Below are positions 1 through 11,340 of a stretch of DNA of 64,000 bases, piece after piece. The notes under the pieces are model-generated. The model worked only from the letters and a program-made list of their open reading frames with translations, was not told the DNA's origin and made no database searches. The DNA is from Taxawa tesnikishii (nom. ined.) (Eukaryota > Ascomycota > Dothideomycetes > Dothideales): contig JAPDRO010000001.1 in NCBI GenBank assembly GCA_030247885.1, positions 1,860,001-1,924,000 on the forward strand, read 5' to 3'. Both the position numbers and the translations under genes were made by a program. Each line of letters starts with the position of its first letter. The first letter of the stretch is position 1.

Positions 1-20
1 GCTAACGACGCGTGCTTCAG

Positions 21-310
21 GCCCAGCCTACACCATCCTGCAGCTCCTCGACCGTCACCCGATGAGACCCGCCCACATCCACTTGATGATCACCCACGAC
101 GACTACAAGTCAGTCATCACCCAGATCTACCCCAAGGACGACCCATGGCTCGAGACCGACACCGTGTTTGCGGTCAAGGACGACTTGGTCGTCGACTTCA
201 ACCCCACCGACAAGGACCCCAAGGCTGAGCTGGACATGGAGCTCAACATCATCCTTGCGCCAAACAACATCCACGAGGTCTCCAAGCCGACCAGTAACGC
301 ACACTCTTAG
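21..310 (+). CDS. Intradiol ring-cleavage dioxygenase, 3' end only
   Basis: This is the last exon of an intradiol dioxygenase (catechol or hydroxyquinol 1,2-dioxygenase type), a cytosolic non-haem Fe(III) enzyme that opens ortho-dihydroxylated aromatic rings. The exon follows a textbook intron end: CTAAC at 2-6 and AG at 19-20. The motif RPAHIHLMI supplies the two iron-binding histidines (HxH). It is followed by the typical [23 protein letters not shown]-type C-terminal strand region and ends at TAG 308-310. The two iron-binding tyrosines and the N-terminal domain lie left of the window. The next gene on the same strand is a CMD-family protein, a plausible aromatic-catabolism partner. The family call is firm; the substrate cannot be read from this fragment. 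Confidence 0.9.
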
Positions 311-800
311 AGTACCGCGCTCGACGACGACAACACTGGGGTTGCCGATTCGATGTTTGGGTTACTAAATCTAACCTCTGAATGGGTCACGACGGGGTCA
401 CTGGAGTAGACGGGACATTTTGGATGAGGGTATGGGGAAGGGGAACTTTTAACCGTCTATAGTGTTTATGTGAGAGGGAGACTCAACCGTTGTGAGCGTA
501 CGGATTAGTTTGGCTTTTGTGTATATGACCGCATGCTTGAGCAATACATGCTACGAAAACGCCGTGTACTCCGTCCGAATCAGACCCATCAAACGGGCAC
601 GTGAGAGACCAGCAGCTCAGTATAAGAAGCTCCAATCCCCCAGACACAGCCCTGTTCTCTGCATGTTCTCACTCTGCCTGCCAAATCGCTGTGCCAGACT
701 TCTTACCAAGCCGCCAATCCACCCAACCCAATCACGGCCGATCGTCTGCCTTGCTCAACCGACCCGGCCGCGAGCTTATCATCCATCTACGAGGACGACA
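311..800. other. Intergenic; CMD-gene promoter region
   Basis: No supported gene. It holds the dioxygenase 3' flank and the presumed promoter of the CMD gene, with a TATA-like element near 621. Open frames at 492-899 and 601-1230 are out-of-frame shadows that run into the CMD gene. Confidence 0.6.
621..628 (+). promoter_or_regulatory. TATA-like element upstream of CMD gene
   Basis: TATAAGAA lies about 175 bp before the proposed ATG at 801, which would allow a leader of roughly 140 nt. Position and sequence are suggestive only. Confidence 0.35.
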
Positions 801-1381
801 ATGCGTCTCCCTACTCTCCTCCGGAACCACAGGACCCGTCTCCAGAGACAGCAGCAATCTACGAAAGAATCAAGGAGCGACGAAACCCACGTCCGCTAAC
901 GAAGCTCGACCTCGCACTCCTCTACAACCCACAGATCGCCGACGGCTGGAACACGCTCCTCGGCGCCATCCGCTCAAAGACGACGCTGCCGGCCGCTCTC
1001 ACCGAACTGGCCGTCTGCCGCATCGCCGTGCTCAACGGCGCCACTTACGAATGGCACGCGCACGCTCCGCTGGCGTTGAAGGGCGGACTGAGCCGCGAGG
1101 CGCTGCAGACGTGCCGCACGGCACCGGCATTCGCAAGGGGTGGCGAGGGCGAGGGCGGGATGAGCGGCGCGGAGTGGGCGATCGTGAGGTACACCGACGC
1201 GATGACGAAGGAGGTCACGGTCAAGGATGAGGTCTTCGAGGGGCTGAAGGCGCACTTTGACGAGAGGCAGATTGTCGAACTGACGGCGACGGTGGCGACG
1301 TACAACTGTGTGAGTCGGTTCTTGGTTGCCTTGGATGTGTGTGAGATGAATGGGAAGGAGATCGAGATGCCGAAGGAGTGA
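801..1381 (+). CDS. Carboxymuconolactone decarboxylase / AhpD-like family protein (one-base frame slip)
   Basis: CMD/AhpD-like fold protein; fungal members are usually about 190 aa and poorly characterised. They are related to 4-carboxymuconolactone decarboxylase of the beta-ketoadipate pathway. Recognisable parts are LTKLDLALLYNPQIADGWN, LAVCRIAVLNGATYEWHAHAP and the C-terminal ATVATYNCVSRFLVALDV. The main reading frame has no in-frame ATG before residue M at 1028. The ATG at 801 begins MRLP, and adding one base to the CCC at 809-811 gives MRLPYSPPEPQ, a normal start for this family. The length then becomes 582 nt, or 193 aa. I therefore place the start at 801 and read the slip as a missing base in the assembly. 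No intron is needed. Confidence 0.8.
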
Positions 1382-1522
1382 AGGGGTTAAGGCGGGTTGC
1401 CGGAGAGAATGGAAGGTGGCTTTGGGGAGATCTTCAAGGAGGCTGTTGGGTCGCGGACTCGAGCAGCACTTCTGCAAAATTTTGCATTTCATATATCAAC
1501 ACCATACATTGTAGTATTTGTG

Positions 1523-2349
1523 CTACTTGCAGGCCTCCTGCGCTTGACGTCTGTTGATGTTTGCCGGGGTTCTTCTGATATTCTTCATCGCATTCGCGAT
1601 GGTCCAACGGAAGCATCGACCTACGTGCAATAGGAACTGGTCCATCGCTGTGCGGTGGTTGCCAACGAACTCTGCTTCAGTGACATAGCTCTCTGGGGAA
1701 GACCGTTGGGAAACATGACCAAGTTCGCTAACGCTACAGGAACGGAAGGTATAATATTCTAGTCTCAAAACCTCGGGCATGTGGCTGATCACGACCTTCC
1801 AGCGACCTGGCCCTAGAGTACGGACTGTCCCCAGTGTGAGGTTTGCAAGGGTGGCTGTATGGCAGCAAAGAAAGTCATTTAGGCCAGATGCAATTGTAAA
1901 ACATTCCGAGGTAAGCGCTTCCGAGTGTGACAGCATCGTTGAGGGACCAGGAACACAGCCGAAGGCGTAGAAAACCCCTCATACCAATCATAGTTAGAGA
2001 GTCAGAGGTCCGGCCTGGTAATATCTGGTGCTTGTGACGATGAAGCGTCAATGTCGCGGACAATGTGTGGCACATGCCAGTCTCCAGGCGGAGACTTTGA
2101 AGAGACAGATAGCTTGTAGCTGGCGGTAACGCCTAAGTGTTCAAGGCCACTGAACATGGGGACAGAGCCTTTCTGACTCCTGGGGATCTCGCATATATCG
2201 CTCGAAAGAGGCTCAAGCTCATCTTGGGATTGCCACAGAGGCCCGGGACTTCCTATAACGAATTCCTGCAAGGACGGTCGTTCCGGGCTGGGATGCGCGG
2301 TATATCGCGCCGTTGATTGGGAAGAAGACAGGCAAAGATGGGTCACCAT
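1523..2349 (-). pseudogene. Decayed LRR-like hypothetical protein gene
   Basis: Two minus-strand open segments, 2349-2002 and about 1975-1523, read like one fungal hypothetical protein with leucine-rich-repeat rhythm: SLQEFVIGS, MFSGLEHLGVTASYK, then GLNDFLCCHTATLANLTLGTV and WKVVISHMPEVLRLEYYTF. Between them, in the frame of the first segment, is one TGA (near 2017) followed by a -1 slip beside GGGG (about 1975-1978). No good GT-AG intron explains both. It may be a decayed gene, or a real gene hit by assembly errors as elsewhere in this window. I cannot name a family, and the true 5' end is not determined. Confidence 0.4.
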
Positions 2350-2838
2350 TGAGAACTCTCCTAGGAAGCGGTAGGGGATTGTAGGCCGTAAATCTAAAGC
2401 TGTGGTGGAGGTGCGTTATTCAAAGAATTAAAGCAAGGAAATGGTCATGTCGCATAGAAACTGGCGGCGCTCCGTCATACGTGCCGTGACTCTGTGCGGC
2501 ATGAACTCTGCTGCACGACGCCCTAACGTGTCTCGTGTCTTTACAATCGAGGATGCTCTGGGCTCCTCACAGCTCTTCTTCGTCATAAAGTTCATCGCGG
2601 AATCCGCCTCTGAGCTCTGAGGAAGTAGGTCCGCCGCCGTGCCTTACTAAGCATTTGCTTGAATGAACCTCGGTCCCAAGCCTGCGGGGGGATTGAGCCG
2701 CGGGATGGAGTTATGGCGAATGTGGAGAACCCACGGGGAGAAGAGAACTTACATCTGTGCAAGCAACTGTTTACCTGTTTCATCTTCTTGGTACGTTTTG
2801 ACAAACTACTTGCGTATCGTCGATCGGAGTCTACCAAA
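2350..2838. other. Intergenic
   Basis: No supported gene. It holds the presumed promoter and 5' leader of the acyl-CoA ligase that follows. The frame open from 2659 is an upstream extension of that gene's first exon and is not favoured as the start. Confidence 0.5.
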
Positions 2839-4912
2839 ATGCCTTGGAAAAGCCACTATACAACAGACATCCCACAGACAGATCTAGCAAGCTATGTCTT
2901 CGGCTCTCCCACGAAACCACTACCTGATACTCCGATCTTGCTCGATGCTGCGCATCCTAACGATTATTGGTTGTCTCACCAGACCTACAGATTGTGGTGC
3001 AAGCGTATAGCAGCAGGTCTCAGGAAGAACGGACTGCAACCGGGTGATCGTGTGCTGCTCTTCTCAGGCAATACGCTCTTCTTCCCATGTGTGTTCATGG
3101 GTGTGATAATGGCCGGCGGTGTTTTCACCGGCGTAAGATGCTCACCGGAAATGAATGATATCGAACAGTGTCGCTGATCTATCCATGTAGGCAAATCCGA
3201 GCTATGTAGCCAGAGAACTTGCCTATCAGCTCAAGGATTCTGGCGCAAGATTCCTCATCACCGCTGAGGCCAGTCTGGATACTTCTCTCGACGCCGTAGA
3301 CAGCATAGGATTTGACCGCAGTCGCGTATTCACCTTTGACGGCGGCTACGATACGTTCAACGAAAGCGGCCGTCCTCTCAAAGGAATCAGGCATTGGAGT
3401 CATCTGATCGCCAGTCCTGAGGAAGGTGAAAGATTCGCATGGAATCGCTTGAGTACTCGCGAGGAAGTTGATGGAACCATTTGCTTAAACTACTCTTCTG
3501 GCACCACAGGTGTAAGTACAGAAGTCGAGTACGTCTTGGACCGTGTTAACATCTCCAGGTTCCAAAAGGTGTTATGATTACCCACCGAAACTACATCAGC
3601 AATACCGAACAAGTAATAGCGAACGGAAAGCTGGATCCAGACTATGACAATCTAATCAACTCAGCGCGATGGCTTTGCTTCTTGCCAATGTACCATGCCT
3701 ACGGGCAGACGTACTACTGTGTCGGTTCCGTGCGTCGCGGCGTGCCCGTATACGTCATGCAAAAGTTCGACTTTGAAAAAATGCTCGAGTATATCCAAGC
3801 GTACAAGATCACGGATCTGACGCTGGTGCCACCCATCGCCGTGGCTTTGGCCAAGCGCCCTATTGTAAAGCAATACGATTTGAGCAGTGTCAAGCACGTC
3901 GGTTGCGGAGCTGCACCACTAGGAAGAGAGGTTTCTGTCGAGGTAGAATCGCTATGGCCAGACCATCGGGTAAACGTCAAACAAGTAGGTTTAGCCAATA
4001 TCGAGTCGCGTCATTCACTAACGTGACCAGGGATGGGGAATGACTGAGTAAGTCCGTTGCCGGAAATGCAGGCCGAGCTGGAGAAGGGCACGTTCGGAGA
4101 CGGCTCACTGACAACCACAGGGTTACGTGTTCCGCTTGCAGCTGGGATCCGAGAGAGAAATCGGAGGACAACTCGGTTGGCGAGCTAAACGCGAACGTTG
4201 AAGGCATGATCGTAGACGAGAGCGGAACATCCGAAGTACCTCAAGGACAACGAGGCGAATTCTGGGTCCGAGGCCCGAACGTCATGAAAGGCTATTGGCA
4301 GAAACCGGAAGCTACCAAGGAAACCTTGACGGAGGATGGGTGGCTGAAGACTGGAGACATTGCGTATCTGGACCAGCAAGGGAAGCTGTTCATTGTTGAT
4401 CGCAAGAAGGCGCGGCTCTCCTTCCGCACTGCATCTCCAAGACGTTGGCTAACTATCTGTTAGGAGCTTATCAAAGTGAAAGGCAATCAGGTGGCGCCCG
4501 CAGAGCTCGAAGCGCTCTTGCTTGATCATCAGGCTGTCGCAGATGCCGCAGTCGTGGGGGTCACTATGTGAGCTGGCGTGCGTATGAAGAAGCAGAACGA
4601 TGCTAACGTATTGCAGCAAAGGAGAAGAGTTGCCACGCGCGTATCTGGTGCTGAAGGAAGGTCAGAGTATTAGCGTCGAAGACGTGCACAAGTTCATGGA
4701 AAGCCGGGTGGCCAGACACAAGCGTTTGGTGGGCGGCGTGGTTTTCGTCGAGGCGATCCCCAAAAATCCGGTAAGACAAAATTCGTTAGATTGTAGGAGT
4801 TTCTTCTGAGATAGCTGACGTTCCGTAGTCGGGCAAGATCCTTCGGAAAATATTGCGCGAACAAGCGAAGCAGGAAGTGGGAGATTCGGACGCCAGAGAG
4901 TCGAGGCTGTAG
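2839..4912 (+). CDS. 4-coumarate:CoA ligase-like acyl-CoA synthetase, probable peroxisomal enzyme
   Basis: AMP-forming acyl/aryl-CoA ligase of the ANL superfamily: carboxylate + ATP + CoA to acyl-CoA. Eight exons: 2839-3132, 3191-3511, 3559-3984, 4031-4047, 4121-4409, 4464-4567, 4617-4770, 4829-4912 (1689 nt, 562 aa, all phases consistent). Motifs: P-loop YSSGTTG-VPKGVM around residues 200-210, GWGMTE around 348, TGDIAY and DRKK, ELIKVKGNQVAPAELE, and PKNP-SGKILRK with the catalytic lysine near 538. The protein ends in SRL, a type 1 peroxisomal targeting signal, so import into peroxisomes is likely. Exon 4 is only 17 nt. Intron 5 (4410-4463) starts with GC instead of GT. The substrate is unknown; 4CL-like fungal enzymes act on phenylpropanoid, medium-chain or polyketide acids. 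ATG 2839 is chosen because the family alignment starts there. Confidence 0.9.
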
Positions 4913-5368
4913 ATAGACCTACTTGTGATCCATGCCGCTTGGATAGAGTTAGACTCCATGTACATAGCCTCAGCAGAGAAGACACCGGCTAGATCTGTAT
5001 TGTTATGGAAGCAGGCAGTGCGGCCTTGCCTTGTTTTGCGCGATTGAACGCTGAGCTGAGCGCTGACATTCAGAATCAAATTGATTTCCGAGAGCATAAC
5101 GTGAGCGTGTAGGAATATTGTTCCAGTCTCTGAAGTAAGATCGTGGTGATACTCATTAGTGTATTGAATTATATCGTATTGCGTAGTTGTCGAGAGGCAG
5201 TTCAACTCGTCGTCGCAGCCATGTTCATGTTCACAACTGCCAAGACACCCGTCGAGACTGCTTTTATGTAGCGCCAAGCTTTTACCCACGCTTAATATCG
5301 CACTTTGTGGATTTGCGTTTTCTCTTCTCCTCCGACAACCCAACTTGATCCGACAATCAACGATCACG
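4913..5368. other. Intergenic; RPL5 promoter
   Basis: No gene seen. It carries the ligase 3' flank and the promoter/leader of the ribosomal protein gene. A 244-aa minus-strand open frame across 4786-5520 resembles nothing and is rejected. Confidence 0.6.
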
Positions 5369-6452
5369 ATGCCTTTCGTAAGTCTTTCCAATGACTGAGG
5401 CTGACTGTCTGTCTCGGGCACCAGCCTAGTCAATTTCGGTGGAGTCACTGCAAGATGCTTCGGAAGGTCTGAAGCGCGAATTGCTGACTCGGGACTTTTC
5501 CTACAGACCAAGTTGGTCAAGAACTCGGCCTACTTCTCGTAAGTTCAACCATTACTTCACTGCGTGCGACCCTTCTCTGACCTTGACCAGCCGCTACCAG
5601 GTGAAGTACAAGCGCCGCAGGGCAGGAAAGACAGACTACTATGCTCGTAAGCGCCTGATCACCCAGGCCAAGAACAAGTACAACGCTCCCAAGTACCGTC
5701 TCGTTGTGCGCTTCACCAACCGCGACATCATCACCCAGATCGTCTACTCTGAGATCACCGGTGATAAGGTGTTCGCCAGCGCCTACTCCCACGAGCTCAA
5801 GCGCTATGGTATCACCCAGGGTCTGACCAACTGGGCTGCCGCCTATGCCACCGGTCTGCTCCTTGCCCGCCGTACCCTCAAGAAGCTCGGCCTTGACGAG
5901 CAGTTCACCGGTGTTGAGGAGCCCGATGGTGAGTACAAGCTCACCGAGGCCGTCGAGACCGACGATGGCACCCGCCGCCCCTTCAAGGCCTTCCTCGACG
6001 TTGGTCTTGTCCGTACCTCCACTGGTGCCCGTGTCTTCGGTGCCATGAAGGGTGCTTCCGACGGTGGTATCTTCATCCCCCACTCCGAGAACCGCTTCCC
6101 CGGTTACGACATCGAGTCTGAGGAGCTCGACGCTGAGACCCTCCGCAACTACATCTTCGGTGGCCACGTCTCTGAGTACATGGAGACCCTCGCCGACGAC
6201 GATGAGGAGCGCTACAAGTCCCAGTTCCAGGGCTACATCGACGATGAGATCGAGGCCGACGGTCTCGAGGAGCTATACGCCGATGCCCACAAGCAGATCC
6301 GTGAGGACCCCTTCAAGAAGGACGAGGACGAGAAGCCCAAGAAGTCCAAGGAGGAGTGGAAGGCCGAGAGCAAGAAGTACAAGAAGGCCAAGCTCAGCAA
6401 GGCCGAGAGGGAGGAGCGTGTCAAGGCCAAGATCCAGGAGCTTGCTGCTTAA
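5369..6452 (+). CDS. RPL5: 60S ribosomal protein L5 (uL18)
   Basis: Large-subunit ribosomal protein that binds 5S rRNA and travels with it, together with L11, into the 60S particle. Three exons: 5369-5377 (9 nt, MPF), 5507-5538 (32 nt), 5591-6452; 903 nt, 300 aa, the usual length. Exon 2 gives [21 protein letters not shown] across the junctions. Exon 3 contains [37 protein letters not shown] and the lysine-rich basic C-terminus. The first two tiny exons with a 129-nt first intron are a common layout for fungal ribosomal protein genes. Codon choice is strongly C-ending, for example proline almost always CCC, as expected for very high expression. Long antisense frames across this gene come from that bias and are not genes. 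Confidence 0.97.
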
Positions 6453-7463
6453 GCGGCCAGACCTACGAGGGTATGGCAGGGCATGACGAATGGGTTGGGC
6501 TATGGTTTGCAAGGTCGTTGCGGCGTTGGCATGGCTTTTGCAACACGTGCACAGTGAATAGACTGTGAAAAGCAAAATTTACGTTCTGAATGCACCTGAC
6601 CAGCTCTATCTCACATTGTAGTGTCCAAGTTCGCCAGTGGAGACGTGGTGTTTGCTCTCTTATGAGACTGATTGTCCATATTGCGTGGCCTGATAGCACC
6701 GTCGCTCCTTGTACGCACACAACAATGCCGGTCTCTGCCAAACCGTCGTCTTGGACGACGAGTGATACGTTCGCGGCTCGACCTCTTGCAATATTCATGT
6801 GGTGCTTTACGAGTCTTTTGCTGCGTTGTGTTGCATGCAGAAGCACGGGACGATTACCGAACTCAGCAATGGGGTCTGTGTGCTCAGCCGTATATTATGT
6901 TACGCTCGGTGCGGGCTAACCTGCACGAGTACTCGGATGACCCGAGCGCAGCGGGTGTGGTAGCAGCCGCAGACTTCCGTGTTGCCGAGTCGGTGTTGCA
7001 ATGGGGTGCCGTAGGAGGAGTGGATATTGACGAAGAAGAAACAAGAAGATATGTTTGTCTTTTTGCGTATGCCGTGCAGCAAGCACTGAAGGATAAGGAT
7101 TCAACAGATGCGACTCACTTGGCCCAGGCCAAGGTTTTGCTAATCAGGGCTGGGCTAGAACAACAATGCATATAGTGGTTATGCACACGTGTATCGCTCA
7201 CGTGTGCTCTCCTTCAGTCTAGCATAACGTCACCCAAACCGCTCACCCTTCTCCGCTCCGCGGGTCGTTTCTAGATCCTGAGCCCGAGATGGCACTACAC
7301 ACAACCACACCGCTAGCTGACTAGCACTACTATGTCCCTTGGCCACTTACAGATGCGCTTACGCGCTGGTTGAACCTTCCCGCTGTCGTTCCCCCATCTT
7401 ATACACGGCGCTGCCATTAAAGAGTCGTGCCTGTCCCAAACTCACTACAGCCCCGCCTCAGCT
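6453..7463. other. Intergenic with one weak ORF (6897-7175, +)
   Basis: Mostly unexplained. From ATG 6897 a 92-aa frame runs to the stop at 7173-7175 with believable amino-acid composition (EYSDDPSAAGVVAAADFRV ... ETRRYVCLFAYAVQQALKD). It could be a small gene or a terminal exon, but I recognise no family and see no flanking splice sites that settle it. The rest holds the RPL5 3' flank and the Mhp1-like gene's promoter. Confidence 0.3.
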
Positions 7464-10400
7464 ATGGAGAGCGTGCACGGCGTCGATGTGAGCTGGCTGC
7501 ACCAGCCGAACAAAGGTAAGCAGCACACTCTGTCCTTTGGAGAACGTCACTCCATTTCCTGCAAGTAAGGGCGCTCACCTCCTCACAGAACACCACCACA
7601 GGAAAAGTGCGCCCTCGACTCCTGGTCTTCCACAAGACACCCGACCACCGACATCGTCGCATGGCGGTATACCTACCACTTCACCGCCAGGTAGCAACGC
7701 AAGCCAGCCCCAACCTACAGCCACTCCAGCACTACCTGTGCCCCAGCAGCCAGCGAAAGCTCTGCCGGCTCAGACGACATCTACTTCTTCGACGACACCT
7801 TCCAAGACACAGACCAGAAGACCCAACATTCTCAATCGATCCGGCTCAGACAAACAGCGTCGCAACTCATGGATCTCGAATATAAGCTCCAAATTCTCGT
7901 CCTCCCCCAGGGCCAGCAGCAGCCTGCGCCGTCTGCAACCCCGCCGCAGACCTCCAAGACCCAGATTAATGGTACAAATGCGGGCGCATCACCAGTGACA
8001 GCGAGGGAGAGGACACAGGGGGTCTCGCCGCCCAGCACGCAGAACGGAGAAGCGCAAGAACTACAACCATACGTGCCGCAAAAGCCAAGGGAATCGACCA
8101 GCTCTTTCTTCTCGAGTCTGACCCGTCGCATCTCGAGCAACAACCAGACTGGCGGCGCCACTGGTAAGTTTATGGAAAATGGTGGCATGTGTCCTCGACG
8201 TGTGATGAATGTAGATCCGAACCGGGAAAGATGCTTGGTTCCGGAGCTGGATTCCACAAAGTTGAGGAGAGTTGCATTCTCTGTAGATGTTGAGATCGCT
8301 GGAGGACCCCGATATAAAGACGAGGATGATCCCAGTGCAAAGCAGAAGAAAACACGAGATAGGAAAATCAAGGAAAGAGCAGAAGGAGAAGCGTTGAAGC
8401 ATCCGGAAGCCGTTGTAGAGAGTAAAGAACGTGGTGATACGATACAGGTGCCGGTCGATGACACCGCTGCGGAGGCGCAAACAGATATTGGAGTGGCAGA
8501 AAAGGACGCAGAGGGAGAGAGGATAGCCCACAAGAAAGAGAAGAAGAGGCGCTCTGAAGAAGAACGAAAAGAGAGGAAGGAGAGAAGGCGCAAGAAAGCA
8601 GAAGAGAATGGCACCATACCAGTAGAGATGGCGTCCAAGGACGACGACGACGAAGCAAGCGATGCTTCATCTCCTCCGGCGTCTGGACCCATAACCCCTA
8701 AACCTCAGGAAAGGCCCACTACTGATCCGGTCAGAATATACAGGAGATGTTGTCAGCTACGCGAGTCACCAATTCTGAAGCGTATAACCGAGCAGCTAAT
8801 GTCGCCAACATGCACCGTACCCGGCGACCCCGGCACTGTCACCTGCTTAAATCTTACTGGTTCGCGCCTGCAACTTGCCGATGTTGTCACTCTCGGAGAC
8901 TGGCTTGCAATTGTGCCTGTGAAACGCCTGCTTCTCGAAGATGCTGACCTGACTGACGAGGGTATTCGGGTCATCCTTGCAGGATTACTTGCTGCAAAGA
9001 CGCCCCAACCTACGAAGCGGCGTGCTAAGAGCGACTTGTCGAAACCGGTAGAGGAACGATCTGGTATCGTTGAGAAGATAATCTTGAAGAACAATCCTAA
9101 GATCACCAGAGTTGGCTGGAAGCACATCGCTTGCTTTCTCTACATGTGCCGCTCAATAAAGGCCATTGACGTTTCCATGGTTCACTTCCCTCGACAATTC
9201 CATCAACACCATACACCGGCACAGCGAAGTCACCGGAAACTCCGTCGAAGACTGGCCAACCCGTTGATGCTGCGGAAGTGTTGTACAAGTCACTTGCGGG
9301 CAGACGAGGAGGCGCACGACTGGAAGAACTTATCATGGCTGATTGCGGGCTGGACGCAGCGCAAATCCGTAAGATCGTTGACGGCGTGACGGTCAGCGGT
9401 GTCGCGCGATTGGGTCTTGCCAGTAACCAGCTCGACAACGAGGGATTCGAGTATACACTTCATTACATCCGCTCGGGCACCTGTCAGATCATAGACATTG
9501 GCGGAAACGACCTACGTGGGAAGCTCGACCGGCTTGCTGAGGCTCTTAGACACAAGAGTGACTGCCCTGTGTGGGGCCTAAGTCTGGCCGGTTGCAACCT
9601 GGATACTGCTTCACTCAGAGCGCTTCTCCCAGCCCTAGTAGAGCTTCGAGACTTTCGTTTCATCGACCTCAGCCACAACAGAGAGCTGTTTGGAGGGCAG
9701 GACTGTGCATCGCATTTGTTGCGGAAATACCTTCCCAAGTTGAAGCATCTCAAGCGCCTTCATCTTGTGGACGTAAACATGACATGTCGGCAAGCCATTG
9801 GAATAGCAGAGGTAAGCGTTGACGTTGTGATTTGAACATAGCGATGCTGATTGTTCCTTAGGTGCTTCCCGAAGTGCCCGTCCTTGCTCATCTCAACATC
9901 TTGGAGAACACACCACTCTCCGCGCTTGTATCCTCTGCGGATGAGAATAGCCAAGAGGAAGCCTGCGCTCTCTATGCTGCCCTTATGGCTGCTGTGAAGG
10001 CTTCGAAGACCATTGTCTGTATAGACATCGATGTAAGTACTCATCCTATCAACGATGGAAATTTGGCTGACCGAGTGTTGCAGGTTCCACGTGCAGACAA
10101 CAGTGAGGTCGTCAAAGCCCTCGCGAAGCAAGTCGTTGCCTATTCTCTCCAAAACATGGAGCTCTGCGCCATTCCGGGAGCAGATTCTGCCACAGCGGTG
10201 TCAACGCTCACGAAACCGCATGGCGTGTCCGACCCTAAGGAAGTTTCGGTTCCCGATGTGTTGCTCCACCTCGTTGGGCACGTAGAGGGCTTCCATGAGA
10301 ACCACGATCTCGACGGCCCTGCTCCGGAAGAAGATTACATTGTCGGCGGAACCGGCGTCGTCAAGGCACTACAGTATTGCTTGGGTGAGAAAGCCTTGGA

Positions 10401-11340
10401 AGTTCGACGTGGAAGTTTCCCTGTTTCGGGAACCACGACACCAAGGGACAGAGTGCAAGAGCCAGACAGAGAGGACCAACGCAGAGGCCAAGCTAAAGAG
10501 ATGAGCAAGAACCTTCTTGCCAGTGCACGCAATATCCGTGCCCGCCTGCAACCGGCGTTGGTGAAGGAAGCAGCTGCCGGGGATGAGTTGGCCTACCGTA
10601 AGTTCCCGAGTAACCCACCTACTGTCGATTCTGTTATGGGTAACGCACCTTGTACTGACTGTACTCCAGGTCGCTTGCTACTTCTCGACCAGACTTTGCA
10701 AGGTATGATCCAGCGCTTCGAAGACGAGTATCCCGAAACGCGTCTCGCGCCGCCATCACCGAAGCAAACAGCCTCGCTCTCGTCTTCGCTCGGCACCGCC
10801 GATTCCGTGTCCGTTTCTGTTCCGCCAGATGGCCTAGCAAGCTCCGTCGGCACACTCGCAACCGAAGTGTCTGCCTTGTCCAATGACTCGGATATTGATG
10901 ACGAAACGTTGCACCCGCCTCGCATGCCGAGCAGACACAACAGCGATGTGGGAATCGCCTCGCGCGCCCTGGCGCTGGAAGAAGGTCGCATTCACCGCTT
11001 GGGTCAAAAGGTGCGGCGAGACGTGCTGAATGCACCTTCGTCACGACCAGGATCGGTATCTGGTCCTAGTGGCCAGGAAGTGCACGCGCAAGCCCTGGAA
11101 GCCATCGACCCGCATCTTGCGGAACTCTCTGACCGGCTGGAGAATCTGTCTGGTACGGAGTTGCAGGGCAGGCTGGAGAGAGACGGCTGGGAGGGCGTAC
11201 TGAAGAGCCTCGGCGCAAATTATGAGGAGTTGAGACAGTTGCAGGAGAGGGATCCCGTTGGTTGGGAGCAGTTCAAGGAAAGTCAGCTCAAGGCCAGGGC
11301 GAACATAGGACGGGGAGAAGAGGCGAGTGCGATCGAGTGA
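7464..11340 (+). CDS. Mhp1-like RNI/leucine-rich-repeat protein (annotated as cell wall biogenesis protein Mhp1 in fungi)
   Basis: Large conserved ascomycete protein. Homologues carry the name of yeast MHP1, but function in filamentous fungi is poorly established. Exons: 7464-7515, 7589-9811, 9862-10032, 10084-10597, 10670-11340. Exon 1 encodes the diagnostic start MESVHGVDVSWLHQPNK. Then come a Ser/Pro-rich region (KQRRNSWISNISSKFSSS), SFFSSLTRRISS, the conserved CPRRVMNVDPNRERC and KLRRVAFSVDVEIAGGPRYKDE, a Lys/Glu-rich helix, and an RNI-like repeat domain (VSGVARLGLASNQLDNEGF, IDIGGNDLRGKLDRLAEAL). The frame slips -1 twice, at C5 7904-7908 and at CCC 9188-9190. Spliced length is 3631 nt; adding two bases gives 3633 and about 1210 aa. 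Introns 3 and 4 (51 and 72 nt) are multiples of three without stops. Confidence 0.85.

Noticed and set aside
5517-6167. 216-codon open frame antisense to RPL5
   Set aside because: Same cause: C-ending codons leave the antisense frame free of stops.
8160-8220. Possible intron in Mhp1-like gene at GGTAAGT 8163
   Set aside because: The conserved CPRRVMNVDPNRERC lies directly downstream in the same frame and no suitable acceptor precedes it.
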